DNA of 64,000 nucleotides from Phycisphaerales bacterium (GTDB taxonomy: Bacteria > Planctomycetota > Phycisphaerae > UBA1845 > UTPLA1): positions 124,001 through 188,000 of the forward strand of contig JAKSDK010000312.1 in the NCBI GenBank assembly GCA_022360095.1, given 5' to 3'. Shown here piece after piece: positions 1-9,377 of this stretch. The position numbers were made by a program, and so were the translations under genes. The notes under the pieces are model-generated. The model worked only from the letters and a program-made list of their open reading frames with translations, was not told the origin of the DNA and searched no databases. The first letter of the stretch is position 1; every line of letters begins with the position of its first letter.

Positions 1-536
1 TATGCAGCGGCGCCCTGGATCGCGCCCTCTTCGGGTTTTTCGACTTTCTTCGCCAGTTCACTAAACCGAGTGCATTCTTCGCGAGGAACACGCAGGTCGG
101 ATAAGAAAAGGGGCTTGCGGGCTGTCCGCGTCGATTTGCTGCCCTTCGGCAGTTCCCAACTCGACCAATGAAGCCGATCGCAACTGTAGCGCACATAACC
201 CTTAAGATGTTGCTTGTCTTCCTTGTTTTTCAGCATCACATCAAAAAGCGCCGTTATTCCACCGCAGGGCCCACGGTAGGCCAGGCCGACCGCCATCGTT
301 TCCGATTCGACCCATCCCTTGCCTTCGCCTTCCAGCACAAGACCATTCGCTTTCAACTTGGCGTGAGGGGAAAGGCGAGAATGTTTGCTGATCGCTGCTC
401 CGCCTCGATAAGGGTCCTCAACGTTACGATCGAATGAGATATGAATCGGTGCACGCGAGACGATTCCGGCCACCGCGACTTGAAGGCCGACGAACATCCA
501 CACCAGAGCCGCTGAATAAACAGTTCGACGCTTCAT
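1..536 (-). CDS. Secreted protein of unknown function, C-terminus beyond window
   Basis: An open frame runs leftward from an ATG at 536 to the window edge, about 178 codons, with no stop. It begins MKRRTVYSAALVWMFVGL and continues to an AxA-type site, a typical Sec signal peptide, so the product should be exported. The mature part contains a region with GLAYRGPCGGITALFDVMLK and the pair SCDRLHWSSWELPKG. I recognise no family, though the aromatic/charged pattern could be a small beta-sandwich domain. It diverges from the metalloprotease gene that starts at 713. The frame is uninterrupted and reads as normal coding sequence, so it is very likely a real gene; its function is unknown. Confidence 0.7.
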   Translation of the reverse strand, partial: MKRRTVYSAALVWMFVGLQVAVAGIVSRAPIHISFDRNVEDPYRGGAAISKHSRLSPHAKLKANGLVLEGEGKGWVESETMAVGLAYRGPCGGITALFDVMLKNKEDKQHLKGYVRYSCDRLHWSSWELPKGSKSTRTARKPLFLSDLRVPREECTRFSELAKKVEKPEEGAIQGAAA

Positions 537-712
537 GGACGACTCCTTCCAGTAATTGTTGGTTCGCTTCGGCGATAATCCAAGAGTTTGCCCACTAAAA
601 GTTTGAAAAACAAGGACCAAAAAAGGACTAAGCAGGTAAGGAATAGGTGTTCGACGGCGAATCAGGTAAAATAAGCGATCTCATCATGAGCCCTGATGAC
701 GGAGAGGAACCG

Positions 713-3700
713 ATGAGATTATTTCGAAACTTGCGGATCACGGTTGCGGCGGTCACGTTCCTCGGCCTGTGTTTGTCTATGCCGGCCCTCGAAGGGGGCG
801 AGCGGCCCTCAAGGCACGAAGGGCCCGCCGCCGGGGATGATCTGGAGCAGAGCGGAATGATGCGACCGTTCGTGTTGGTTTCCACAGACGTGGATTCCGC
901 CGTCGTTCATTGGGATCGGGAGGCCATTCGAGCTTTTTCCGGCACGCAGCGTCCATCCTCGATACGAGATTTTCCGCTCCGCCACGATCTTAGCGTCGAC
1001 CTTCAGGTGAAGCCGTTTTCGGTCACGAGGATGGATACGCGGTTTGTCGTTGGTCGGAAGGGACACCCTGATCGAACGTTTGATTTTGATCCGTCTCGGA
1101 TATCGCTGTTTCGCGGCACGGTGGCGGACCGAGCGGGGTCGCATGTTTTCCTGGCATTATGCGATCGTCAATGCACCGGCTACATCGACCTCGGCCCGGG
1201 CGCAAAGCGCTATCGAATCGCTTCGCGGGATCGAGACGGCCGGGCGCTTGATTCGGGCGTGATCTCGGTCTTCGAGCCGTCGGGTGCCGCGGGTTTGTCA
1301 CCCGCAGTTCCGTTTTGCGCAGTCCGGGGCCATGAAGCGGAGAATGGGAATGCGCGGGGTTCGGTTGAGCGCGGTGTGGTCCGGGGTGGTGAGTTCAGGC
1401 CGGGCTTGAAGCACATCGAGCTGGCGGTCGAGACGGACTTCGAATACTTCTCCCTGTTCAACGATCTTGACGCCGCTTCCACGTACCTGGTGCAATTGTA
1501 TGGGGCCGTTAGCGATATCTACATGCGCGACGTTGATACGCGCATCGAACTCGTCTTTGCCCGATTGTGGGATAATCCGGACGATTTGTTTAATGAAGTC
1601 GATCCCACACCGTTACCGATATTTCGAAGCTATTGGAATGCCAACATGGGGGCCGTGTCACGTGATATTGCTCAGTTGTTTTCAGGGAGACGTGACTATC
1701 CGTTCGGAGGCCAGGCTTTTCTCAACGCCCTTTGTGGGACGAACGGATATTCCGTCGTCGGCTATGCGACGGGTTTCTTCCCGGATCCTTCGAGGCCCAG
1801 TCCTTTCAATTACGACGTTGCGGTGACCGCTCACGAGATCGGTCACAACGCAGGGACCGGTCACACACACGATTCCCCCAATAACATTGATACCTGCAAT
1901 GATCCCGGCACGACGCCGCAGCGCGGCACGATCATGAGCTATTGCGGTCAGACGTGGAGTGGACAGAGTTCCAATCGGGACTTGTATTTTCACACGACGA
2001 TCGTCCAGAACATGAGAAACCACATCGACAGCGTCGCTTGTGTCGTCGACGATTGCAACATGAACGGGGTCGATGATGCAGTGGACGTGATGAGCACGAG
2101 CTCGGACGTGAACGGCAACGGTGTCCCGGACGAATGTGAGGATTGCGACGACGACGGCACGCGCGATGACGTGGAGATCGCAGGCGGAAGCCTTGACGTC
2201 AACAGCAATGGCATTCCGGATGAGTGTGAGCCGGATTGCAACGGAAACAACGTCCCTGATGACTTGGACATCGCCCTCGGAACAAGCCCCGACCTGTACG
2301 GCAACGGCATTCCGGACGAGTGCGAGCCCGATTGCAACAATGACGGTACTTCAGATTATACGGAGATCCAGCTCGACATGACGTTGGATGTGGACCGTAA
2401 TGCCGTCCTCGATACTTGCCAGGATTGCGACGGCGATTTGAGGACCGACCATGAGGCCTTGGCCGGCTCGCACAGTCTTTGGATTGCAAGTGGTTTGAAC
2501 AATTCACCGGTTCGAGAATTCTTCGCCAGCACGGGCGTGTTGACGCAGGCGTCGGTCGGCGGGGGCGCCGCCCTTGTGCAGCGCGGTCAGGATCTGGTCA
2601 TCACGCCCGGTCGCCATGTCCTTGTCTCCAGTGCGGATGATGATCGCGTGATGGAGTTCGATCTCAGCGGAAATTATCTTGGTGATTTCGTGGCCCCGGG
2701 CGACGGTGGGCTTAACGAGCCGGCCGGGCTGGCATTTGGTCCGGATGGTCATCTTTATGTCAGCAGTTCGCTGACCGACCGAGTGTTGCGATACAACGGC
2801 GTCACCGGAGCATTCATCGACATTTTTGCCAGTGGAAACGGCCTTGCCGCACCGTTCGGGCTGACGTTCGGTCCCGGCGGTAACCTGTTTGTCACGAGTG
2901 GTGAGCATGAAGTCTTTGAATACGACGGTCAGAACGGCGCCTTCGTCCGGGTCTTCGTGAGCGCCGGCGACAACGGCGGACTCGATCAACCGAAAGGAAT
3001 GACCTTTAAGCCGGACGGAAACCTGCTCGTTTGCAGCTTCGGCACGAACGAAACACTTGAGTTCGACGGCGGCACGGGTGCTCCGCTTGGGAAATGGGCC
3101 CAGGTCGGAACGGACGATCGACTGACGCAGATCAGCCCCTGGGGCATTCGTGTGGGGCCGAACGGCAATGTCTTTGTCGTCCGAACGGGTGAGGATTTCG
3201 GCTCAGGCGAAGGCAAACACCATCACCATGACCATGACGAAGACGACATTTATCACGAGGATGAAATCCAGGGTCTGCATTTGACCAACGCTCAGATTTA
3301 CGAATTTGACGTCACGACGGGAAACTTTCTAAGGACGCATATCGGCGGCAACGATCACGGTCTTTTCTTCCCGACCGGCTTCGACTTTGTCCCCGGCTGG
3401 GAGATTGACTGCAACTTAAATCTGCTGCCGGATAGCTGCGACATCGCCTCGGGATTCAGCCAGGATGTCGATTCCAGCGACGTTCCGGACGAATGTGAAA
3501 TCGATTGCAACAGCAATGGTGTACAGGACCGATTGGATATCATTCCGTTCGGGGCCAGCTTCGACTGCAACGGGAATCAGTCTCCCGACGTTTGTGACAT
3601 CGCTGCCACGATCAGCCTTGATTGCAATGCGAACGCCGTGCCCGACGAGTGCGAGCCGGATTGCAATTTCAACGGAGTCCCCGATTCGTGCGACCTCAAC

Positions 3701-4450
3701 GCGTTGGACCCTGATGGAAACGGCGAGGTCAGCCAGGATTGCAATGGAAACCTGAGGCCGGATGAATGTGAGTTGATCGCGTCGTTCAGCGATGCGTCGC
3801 CGGTTTTGTTTCCCATTGGCGACGGAGCCGCTCAAAGCCATACGATCTTGTCACCGCCCGACGCGGTCGCGGACGTCCTGATGACGTTTGAAGCCGTGGC
3901 TGATCTCGATCTTTCGAACGAGTCCATCGAAGTGGACCTCAACGGGACAATGCTCGCAAGGGTGTTTCAAAACGCCTCGCAGTGCCCGGGCGAGCCGGAT
4001 GTGACTGAACTTGTGGTGCCCATGGCGACCTATAACCAACTCATCTCCGGACAGGATGCCGTGATCAAGCTTATCGCCACGGATCAGGTGAGTCCGAATG
4101 TTTGTGTCCCTTCCTCGACCATTTCGGTGTCAATAGAGTACCCCGTGGACGGCGATTGCAACGACAATAACATTCCCGACGGATGTGATCTGCTTAGAAT
4201 CAGCACGCCCGACTGCAACGGCAACAATGCACCGGACGACTGCGATTATCCTGACTGCCTGATGGACCCTGCAATCGTCATCGGTGACTTTACCTGCGAC
4301 CTTCTTGTCGATATGCAGGACATGCCCGGGTTCGTGGATGCATTGATCCTGGGAGGCAATCTGTGCCAGGCAGATGTCAATGCCGACATGGTCGTCGACG
4401 GCCGAGACGTCGAGGTCTTTATCGCGTGCATGTTGAGCGGCTGTCCCTAG
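713..4450 (+). CDS. Large secreted zinc metalloprotease with calcium-type repeats, beta-propeller and dockerin-like tail
   Basis: The ATG at 713 is preceded by GGAGAGG and starts a signal peptide (MRLFRNLRITVAAVTFLG); the frame stays open upstream to 647. Residues ~30-220 resemble a propeptide. The catalytic domain carries HEIGHNAGTGHTHD at 374-387 (zinc histidines 374, 378, 384; Glu375) and a Met-turn GTIMSYC, as in reprolysin-like metzincins. Then come DCNxNxxPDxCE-type repeats (~447-583) and an NHL/SMP-30-like propeller (~590-895) whose C-terminal part holds a His/Asp/Glu-rich stretch near 835-850. A second repeat cluster (~898-1020), a beta-rich domain and a dockerin-like pair of EF loops (~1189-1245) follow. 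It is probably an exported, calcium-stabilised protease. The substrate is unknown. The propeller resembles that of the protein at 17026. Confidence 0.9.
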   Translation: MRLFRNLRITVAAVTFLGLCLSMPALEGGERPSRHEGPAAGDDLEQSGMMRPFVLVSTDVDSAVVHWDREAIRAFSGTQRPSSIRDFPLRHDLSVDLQVKPFSVTRMDTRFVVGRKGHPDRTFDFDPSRISLFRGTVADRAGSHVFLALCDRQCTGYIDLGPGAKRYRIASRDRDGRALDSGVISVFEPSGAAGLSPAVPFCAVRGHEAENGNARGSVERGVVRGGEFRPGLKHIELAVETDFEYFSLFNDLDAASTYLVQLYGAVSDIYMRDVDTRIELVFARLWDNPDDLFNEVDPTPLPIFRSYWNANMGAVSRDIAQLFSGRRDYPFGGQAFLNALCGTNGYSVVGYATGFFPDPSRPSPFNYDVAVTAHEIGHNAGTGHTHDSPNNIDTCNDPGTTPQRGTIMSYCGQTWSGQSSNRDLYFHTTIVQNMRNHIDSVACVVDDCNMNGVDDAVDVMSTSSDVNGNGVPDECEDCDDDGTRDDVEIAGGSLDVNSNGIPDECEPDCNGNNVPDDLDIALGTSPDLYGNGIPDECEPDCNNDGTSDYTEIQLDMTLDVDRNAVLDTCQDCDGDLRTDHEALAGSHSLWIASGLNNSPVREFFASTGVLTQASVGGGAALVQRGQDLVITPGRHVLVSSADDDRVMEFDLSGNYLGDFVAPGDGGLNEPAGLAFGPDGHLYVSSSLTDRVLRYNGVTGAFIDIFASGNGLAAPFGLTFGPGGNLFVTSGEHEVFEYDGQNGAFVRVFVSAGDNGGLDQPKGMTFKPDGNLLVCSFGTNETLEFDGGTGAPLGKWAQVGTDDRLTQISPWGIRVGPNGNVFVVRTGEDFGSGEGKHHHHDHDEDDIYHEDEIQGLHLTNAQIYEFDVTTGNFLRTHIGGNDHGLFFPTGFDFVPGWEIDCNLNLLPDSCDIASGFSQDVDSSDVPDECEIDCNSNGVQDRLDIIPFGASFDCNGNQSPDVCDIAATISLDCNANAVPDECEPDCNFNGVPDSCDLNALDPDGNGEVSQDCNGNLRPDECELIASFSDASPVLFPIGDGAAQSHTILSPPDAVADVLMTFEAVADLDLSNESIEVDLNGTMLARVFQNASQCPGEPDVTELVVPMATYNQLISGQDAVIKLIATDQVSPNVCVPSSTISVSIEYPVDGDCNDNNIPDGCDLLRISTPDCNGNNAPDDCDYPDCLMDPAIVIGDFTCDLLVDMQDMPGFVDALILGGNLCQADVNADMVVDGRDVEVFIACMLSGCP

Positions 4451-4579
4451 TCGCGGCAAACGTCGTTTTTTGTCGCCCTCCCGGCCTGGAAAATCTCTGA
4501 TATTGTCTTTTGCGAGAAATTTTATATCCTTGGGCGCTCAGCGATCAGAACCTCGCTATAGTCCATTCGGGAGTTCATC

Positions 4580-4957
4580 ATGACCACACACTCATCCCGA
4601 TTCCTGGAGATCGTCGATGACGCCAGGGCACGGATCGAAGAAGTGACCGTTGACGACGTTAAGGCGCGCCTTGATGCGGACGAGGATTTTTTTCTTATCG
4701 ACGTTCGCGAAGAAAGCGAGTATGCCGCGGGGCACCTTCCCAAGGCCTTGCACTTGAGCAAAGGCATCATTGAGCGCGACATCGAAAAAATCATCGCCAA
4801 TATTGATTCACAAATTGTTCTCTACTGCGGCGGCGGTTACCGATCGGCCCTGTCAGCGGACAATCTGAAGAAGATGGGATATCGTTCCGTCGTCTCCATG
4901 GACGGCGGTTACCGTGGCTGGCGTGAGGCCGGGCATCCCGTCGTGCACGAAGAATAA
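4580..4957 (+). CDS. Single-domain rhodanese-like sulfurtransferase
   Basis: A 125-residue cytoplasmic protein with one rhodanese fold. It has the N-terminal IDVREESEYAAGHLPKA segment that marks these domains (Asp41, Arg43, Glu44, Gly51, His52) and an active-site loop CGGGYRSA with nucleophile Cys83. The six-residue loop starting at that Cys is the size seen in true sulfurtransferases, which take sulfane sulfur as a persulfide from thiosulfate or protein donors. There is no signal peptide. The next gene begins five bases after the stop, so the two are probably co-transcribed. The physiological sulfur donor and acceptor cannot be read from sequence. Confidence 0.9.
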   Translation: MTTHSSRFLEIVDDARARIEEVTVDDVKARLDADEDFFLIDVREESEYAAGHLPKALHLSKGIIERDIEKIIANIDSQIVLYCGGGYRSALSADNLKKMGYRSVVSMDGGYRGWREAGHPVVHEE

Positions 4958-4962
4958 AGACC

Positions 4963-5904
4963 ATGCCATCGGACCGTATCGCCTCGCTCCTTGCCAGTTC
5001 GACTGAAATCCTCTACGGCCTGGGTCTGGGCGATCGTGTCGTGGCTGTGAGCCATGAGTGCGATCATCCCCGGGATGCCTGTTCTAAGCCACGCGTCACC
5101 TTTACACACATCGATGATTCCGTTTCAAGCCGTCAAATCGATGAGCAGGTCAAGACCCTGTCTTCGCAGAATGCCGCGATGTACCAGGTCGACGTCGAGC
5201 AACTGATCGCGCTCAGGCCGGACCTGATTGTCACACAGGCCCAGTGTGATGTCTGTGCCGTCCGTTATGACGATGTCGTCGCGTTGGTCCGAGACACGCC
5301 TGCCCTTGAGCAGGCCGGGATCGTGGCGCTGAATCCGGAGTCGCTTGAAGACCTCTTCCGTGACATCGAGAAGGTAGGGCGGGCAGCCGGAGCTGAGTCG
5401 GCGGCACGCGAATACATCGAATCCCTTCGACGAAGAGTGGCGACCGTTCAAGAAAAAACAGGGGCCCTGAACAATGCGCGGCGGCCACGTGTGGTTTGCA
5501 TCGAATGGATTGAACCTGTCATCGTGGCGGCCAACTGGATGCCGGATTTGATCCAGATCGCCGGCGGTCAAAGTGGAATGACCCGGAGCGCGGAACACAG
5601 CGGTTATTCAAACTGGACGGATGTGACCGCTTATGGGCCGGAGGTGATCGTCGTCATGCCGTGTGGCCTGAATCTCTCGCGGACGGTTGAGGAAAGCAGA
5701 GTGCTGCCATCCTTCGACGGTTGGGCGGACCTTCCGGCCGTCCGGCAGGATCGTGTTTTCGCGGTGGACGGAAACGCCTATTTCAATCGTTCGGGACCAC
5801 GTTTGGTGGACAGTCTGGAAATCCTGGCAGGGCTCGTTCATCCCGACTTGTTTTCGCAGTACGCCGAGTTCTATGAGGATGTCTGGCACCGTTTGTCCCC
5901 GTGA
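4963..5904 (+). CDS. Cobalamin-binding-type periplasmic-binding-fold protein (BtuF-like), no signal peptide
   Basis: The 313-residue product matches the TroA/BtuF fold throughout. It begins with a strand (RIASLLASSTEILYGLGLGDRVVAVS), then the CDHPRDACSKPRV segment, VEQLIALRPDLIVTQAQCDVC, a long connecting helix and a C-terminal lobe. Proteins of this group are annotated as cobalamin-binding. They lack an export signal, as here, so this is not a classical ABC substrate-binding component; a cytoplasmic B12-handling or sensing role is possible. It follows the rhodanese gene by five bases. The extreme right end of the window holds the tail of a B12-dependent methionine synthase, but no direct link is visible. 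Ligand specificity is by family resemblance only. Confidence 0.75.
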   Translation: MPSDRIASLLASSTEILYGLGLGDRVVAVSHECDHPRDACSKPRVTFTHIDDSVSSRQIDEQVKTLSSQNAAMYQVDVEQLIALRPDLIVTQAQCDVCAVRYDDVVALVRDTPALEQAGIVALNPESLEDLFRDIEKVGRAAGAESAAREYIESLRRRVATVQEKTGALNNARRPRVVCIEWIEPVIVAANWMPDLIQIAGGQSGMTRSAEHSGYSNWTDVTAYGPEVIVVMPCGLNLSRTVEESRVLPSFDGWADLPAVRQDRVFAVDGNAYFNRSGPRLVDSLEILAGLVHPDLFSQYAEFYEDVWHRLSP

Positions 5905-5943
5905 CCGGTGCCGATGAACAATCAACAGCTGGAGGGTCGGATC

Positions 5944-6657
5944 ATGTCGCGGAGGATCGGATGGAAACTGGCAGCAGCCATGTCGCTGATGACAATCGCC
6001 ATGCACGGCTGCAAAAGAGAAGCCGAAAGCGAATCAAAAGAGGTCGATGGACCGGCTCGGCCTCCGGCTGAGAAGACCGTGGATGCGGCAATACAACCGA
6101 GAAAAACGGAAGCGCCTGAATCTGCGGCCGCAACAGGAAAGGAGAGGCCGACTCCGCCCGTACACGGCAGCGCTCATCAAAAAACGATTTCGGGCATCGT
6201 GTTCGACGTGCCTGTAAATTGGACTGAGCAAAAAGTCAGCTCCACGATGCGAAAGGCTCAGTGGGAGCTTCCCGGCGAGGCGGGTGCTGCGGAGCTCATC
6301 GTCTATTACTTTGGCAAGAACGGAGCCGGTGGGCGTGAGGCCAATGTCAAACGATGGGTCGGTCAATTCTCAAACGCAGACAACCCGACGGCAGGTGTAT
6401 CGTGGGAGAGCGACACGGTCACGCAAAATAAACTCACGCATACGATTGTCAAAGTCCGAGGAACGTACTCGCCGTTATCGATGCGACCGAATGCGCCGGC
6501 GCCGACTCCCAGGTCGGATTATGCGATGTACGGCGTGATTCTAGAGGACGGGCCCGAAGGACCCTTGTACGTCAAGGCGGTCGGTCCCAGGACGACGATC
6601 GGGGCCCATTCCGAAGCCCTGGATGCGTTCGGCCGAAGTGCTCGCGCGGTCGAATAG
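5944..6657 (+). CDS. Predicted lipoprotein of unknown function
   Basis: The start is taken as ATG 5944, preceded by CTGGAGGGTCGGATC with a good ribosome-binding site; the frame is open from 5908. The N-terminus MSRRIGWKLAAAMSLMTIAMHGC ends in a lipobox-like AMHGC, so Cys23 should be lipidated. A charged, Pro/Ala-rich linker (to about residue 75) is followed by one compact domain with GIVFDVPVNWTEQ, AQWELPGEAGAAELIVYYFG and WVGQFS. This pattern is common in small planctomycete lipoproteins, but no function is assigned. The domain ends near the C-terminus. It follows the BtuF-like gene closely and may share its transcript. Confidence 0.75.
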   Translation: MSRRIGWKLAAAMSLMTIAMHGCKREAESESKEVDGPARPPAEKTVDAAIQPRKTEAPESAAATGKERPTPPVHGSAHQKTISGIVFDVPVNWTEQKVSSTMRKAQWELPGEAGAAELIVYYFGKNGAGGREANVKRWVGQFSNADNPTAGVSWESDTVTQNKLTHTIVKVRGTYSPLSMRPNAPAPTPRSDYAMYGVILEDGPEGPLYVKAVGPRTTIGAHSEALDAFGRSARAVE

Positions 6658-6695
6658 ACCCTGGTCAAGTTTATGTGGATCAGGCCTTGCGTCGC

Positions 6696-9377
6696 TTAAG
6701 GAACTTTAGGATCGGTCGAACTCTGCGCCGCAGGCTCATAAGTCCGACCGAGTTTGTGCATGTGCTTCTCGAGGTCGCCCTCGACAAGGCCGCGGAGCAG
6801 CTCGAATTCGACTTCGAACGCGGCGCGCAATTGACGGTCGGGAACCGTACGCGTGCTGCCGCCCATTTGCACGTCGGAAAATCGCTCTGCGAGCCCGGCG
6901 GCGACGACTTGGCCTTGACCAACGCGGGCGTAGGTGAGGATGGGCTCGTCAAACTCGGTTTGGAGCAACGGCGTGCCGCCTCGGGTTTTCAGGCCGTAGG
7001 TCAACCTGCAGATATTCGATCCGCTGGTCGGTTCGACAATGGAGACGCCGCGACAGGGATTTTCGTCGAACCCGAGGTCGAACCGCTGCAGCAGATCGTT
7101 CGCCGTCGATTCCTGGTTGGCAGGCGAATCGAGGACGAGCAGGGAGCCGCCGCGCTCGACGAACCGCTTTGCCGCCTCGATGGTTTCCGGTGAAAACGGT
7201 TCGTTTGGCCTGATGAGGACAATCGGGTTATCCGACGATGCCAACGAGCGGTCAAGGTTCATCGTGATATCCGTGTAGTAGCCGACGCGGAGCGCGTATT
7301 GATAGAAAACCTCGTAGCTCTTCGGATAGTTTTTCGTGAACGAGAAGACCGGGAGTTCGTAGTCGCTGTGCTGCATTTCGAAGGTGACGCGTCCGACGGG
7401 CGTATGCGGGTCAGGCGCGCTGAAAGTCTGCCTCGACCAGCCGCTCAATGCCCAGATTGAACACCAGACAAGCGCAGCGCCGATCGTCGTCGTGATAAGG
7501 CTTGCACCGAAATGGGGGGGCAGCCTCCAGGCGATGAGCAATCCCAGCCCGAGGGCGACGACAGACACGATCAGTCCCAGCCGGTTGATCCAGCTCCATC
7601 GGTTCGTCCGGTTGAGCCAATCGACCGTGCTCAAAAGCAATTCAGGCTTGCCGGGGTAGAACGCCAGGAAGTTGGAATAGACCGTGCTGTCCGAGAAGGC
7701 CGCGACGCGGCCCTGCCCCGCCGTCGTGGAGACCATCTGGTTGAATGCGCCGAACTTGGCGTACGCCGTGTCTTCGACGTGTGGATAAAAGTTTCCTGCC
7801 GCGTAAGAAATCGGCAGGCTCCAAAGTCCGGTTGAGCGAATGACCGGTCGGATGTTCCACGAATTCGATGCGATCGAGCAGGACACTGCAAATCGAAAGA
7901 AGTCGACGTCCCGCATAATCGGGTGGCGACCAAGTTTTGACGGGAAATGGACCTGTTCCCATTTGCGTTCGATGTCGAATACGGAGTCATAGCGAAACGC
8001 CATACCGAATCGACGCGTCACAGCATTGAGGAAAACGCTTGAGCCGAACACGTTGGTGTGCTCGCCCAAGGCGAAAAGGCCGCCACCCTGACGGACGAAA
8101 TTCTCGATGGCTTCGAGTTCCTCTTCGGAGTATTTTTCCGTCGGGGTCTTGAGGATCAGCACGTCGTACCGGCTCAGCATCTCCGGCGTGAGCTTGTCGT
8201 CCATGTTGAAGTCGAGCTGATAATAGTGGCGTAGATATTGGGCCATGCAATAATAGTTGTAGCCTGCTTCATGGCCGTACCAATCGGTGTCGTACGGTTT
8301 GTCCGTGCGTTCCCATTGGCTGTGCGCTTCGTCGAGGAGGACGCGGCCTGATTTGTGCACGCCGGGGTCCCAGAAATGCTGGTGCGTCACAAGCCCCAGA
8401 CATGCCACGAACAACAGAACCATCGAGAGTCCTCGCAACCCGAGGTGGCTTCCGGTGCCGGTCCGAACCGGGAGGATCGGCGTGTCGGCAGGCCAGGGCA
8501 CCCACCGCGCCAGGAAAGGGATCAACGGAAGAAAGGACACGGCCGTGATCCAGGGCATCCAAAAAACCTCCACGTGGACGGTCTCGGACTCGTGCTCGAC
8601 GAAGATCATGGCGGTGATGAAGACCGTTAGCAGGACGAAGAGGCGCAGGAATGAGAAAAAGACCAGGGTCAGTGAAAACTTGGACAACGCCGCGCCGAAG
8701 GGCCGACGATCCCGATCCCACCAGAGCATGATTGCACCGGCCAGCCAAATAGCGAGGAGTGGGAGAATGGCGAAGTGCTCCCAGGTCAGGGGAAACGCAT
8801 GGGTGTCGCGCATCAGCCGGATGTAGAGCGTGTGCTCGCTGAAGCTGACGTCCGAGCCGATCCATTTGAGAAGGATGTAGGGAATCCAGCCGAGATAGGG
8901 CACTTCGTGTTGCCGTGCCGTCCAACCCGTGCATAGCCAATGGAGTGGGCTCTGCAGGGTGAGGATCACACCCAGGACCGTCGCGCTGAGCCCGGCAGGT
9001 TCCAGAAACGCCAAAGGGCGCAGAATCGATCCAAGGATTAATGCAATGCAACCGACGGTCAAAATAATCAGCGGCGGTCGATAGGCGGATTCGTCGGCAG
9101 TCATGGTGACGAATAGGGCGGCCGCCAATGGGACCAGAACGATCAGGTAAAGCCCGGACATTTGCACTCGACCGATCCGGTCTCGAAGGCCGATCGCTAA
9201 AAGGGGGACGCTCGCCAGAATCAACGTCCATTGCCACAAACGGTCGATGGTCAGCTCGGCGTTTTTTTCCAAGGTGAAGAACGACGCCCACTGCCGGATA
9301 CTGTCCACGACGACGAAGTGGTGAAACGCAAAGACCCAGCTCAGCGAAGCGATGACAATGGCGGCCCAGCGGATCAT
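6696..9377 (-). CDS. Large polytopic membrane protein with two ThuA/GATase1-like modules
   Basis: 893 residues, starting at an ATG with AAGGAGG five bases upstream and overlapping the previous gene's stop by ATGA. An N-terminal membrane block of about eight or nine helices (to ~300) is followed by a soluble alpha/beta module starting RVLLDEAHSQW. That module includes a YDVLILKTPTEKYSEEELEA segment and then FVRQGGGLFALGEHTNVFG, the strand-turn pattern of GATase1-like or DUF4350-type domains. Two more helices (~615-665) precede a second similar module ending QVVAAGLAERFSD. No catalytic Cys-His pair stands out. The gene is a distant relative of its upstream neighbour. The predicted location is the cytoplasmic membrane with the soluble modules on one face; function is unknown. 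Confidence 0.8.
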   Translation of the reverse strand: MIRWAAIVIASLSWVFAFHHFVVVDSIRQWASFFTLEKNAELTIDRLWQWTLILASVPLLAIGLRDRIGRVQMSGLYLIVLVPLAAALFVTMTADESAYRPPLIILTVGCIALILGSILRPLAFLEPAGLSATVLGVILTLQSPLHWLCTGWTARQHEVPYLGWIPYILLKWIGSDVSFSEHTLYIRLMRDTHAFPLTWEHFAILPLLAIWLAGAIMLWWDRDRRPFGAALSKFSLTLVFFSFLRLFVLLTVFITAMIFVEHESETVHVEVFWMPWITAVSFLPLIPFLARWVPWPADTPILPVRTGTGSHLGLRGLSMVLLFVACLGLVTHQHFWDPGVHKSGRVLLDEAHSQWERTDKPYDTDWYGHEAGYNYYCMAQYLRHYYQLDFNMDDKLTPEMLSRYDVLILKTPTEKYSEEELEAIENFVRQGGGLFALGEHTNVFGSSVFLNAVTRRFGMAFRYDSVFDIERKWEQVHFPSKLGRHPIMRDVDFFRFAVSCSIASNSWNIRPVIRSTGLWSLPISYAAGNFYPHVEDTAYAKFGAFNQMVSTTAGQGRVAAFSDSTVYSNFLAFYPGKPELLLSTVDWLNRTNRWSWINRLGLIVSVVALGLGLLIAWRLPPHFGASLITTTIGAALVWCSIWALSGWSRQTFSAPDPHTPVGRVTFEMQHSDYELPVFSFTKNYPKSYEVFYQYALRVGYYTDITMNLDRSLASSDNPIVLIRPNEPFSPETIEAAKRFVERGGSLLVLDSPANQESTANDLLQRFDLGFDENPCRGVSIVEPTSGSNICRLTYGLKTRGGTPLLQTEFDEPILTYARVGQGQVVAAGLAERFSDVQMGGSTRTVPDRQLRAAFEVEFELLRGLVEGDLEKHMHKLGRTYEPAAQSSTDPKVP

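Noticed and set aside
6675..7193. Plus-strand frame opposite the 893-residue membrane protein
   Set aside because: Its composition is that of an antisense shadow, it has no start signal, and the minus gene is continuous through it.
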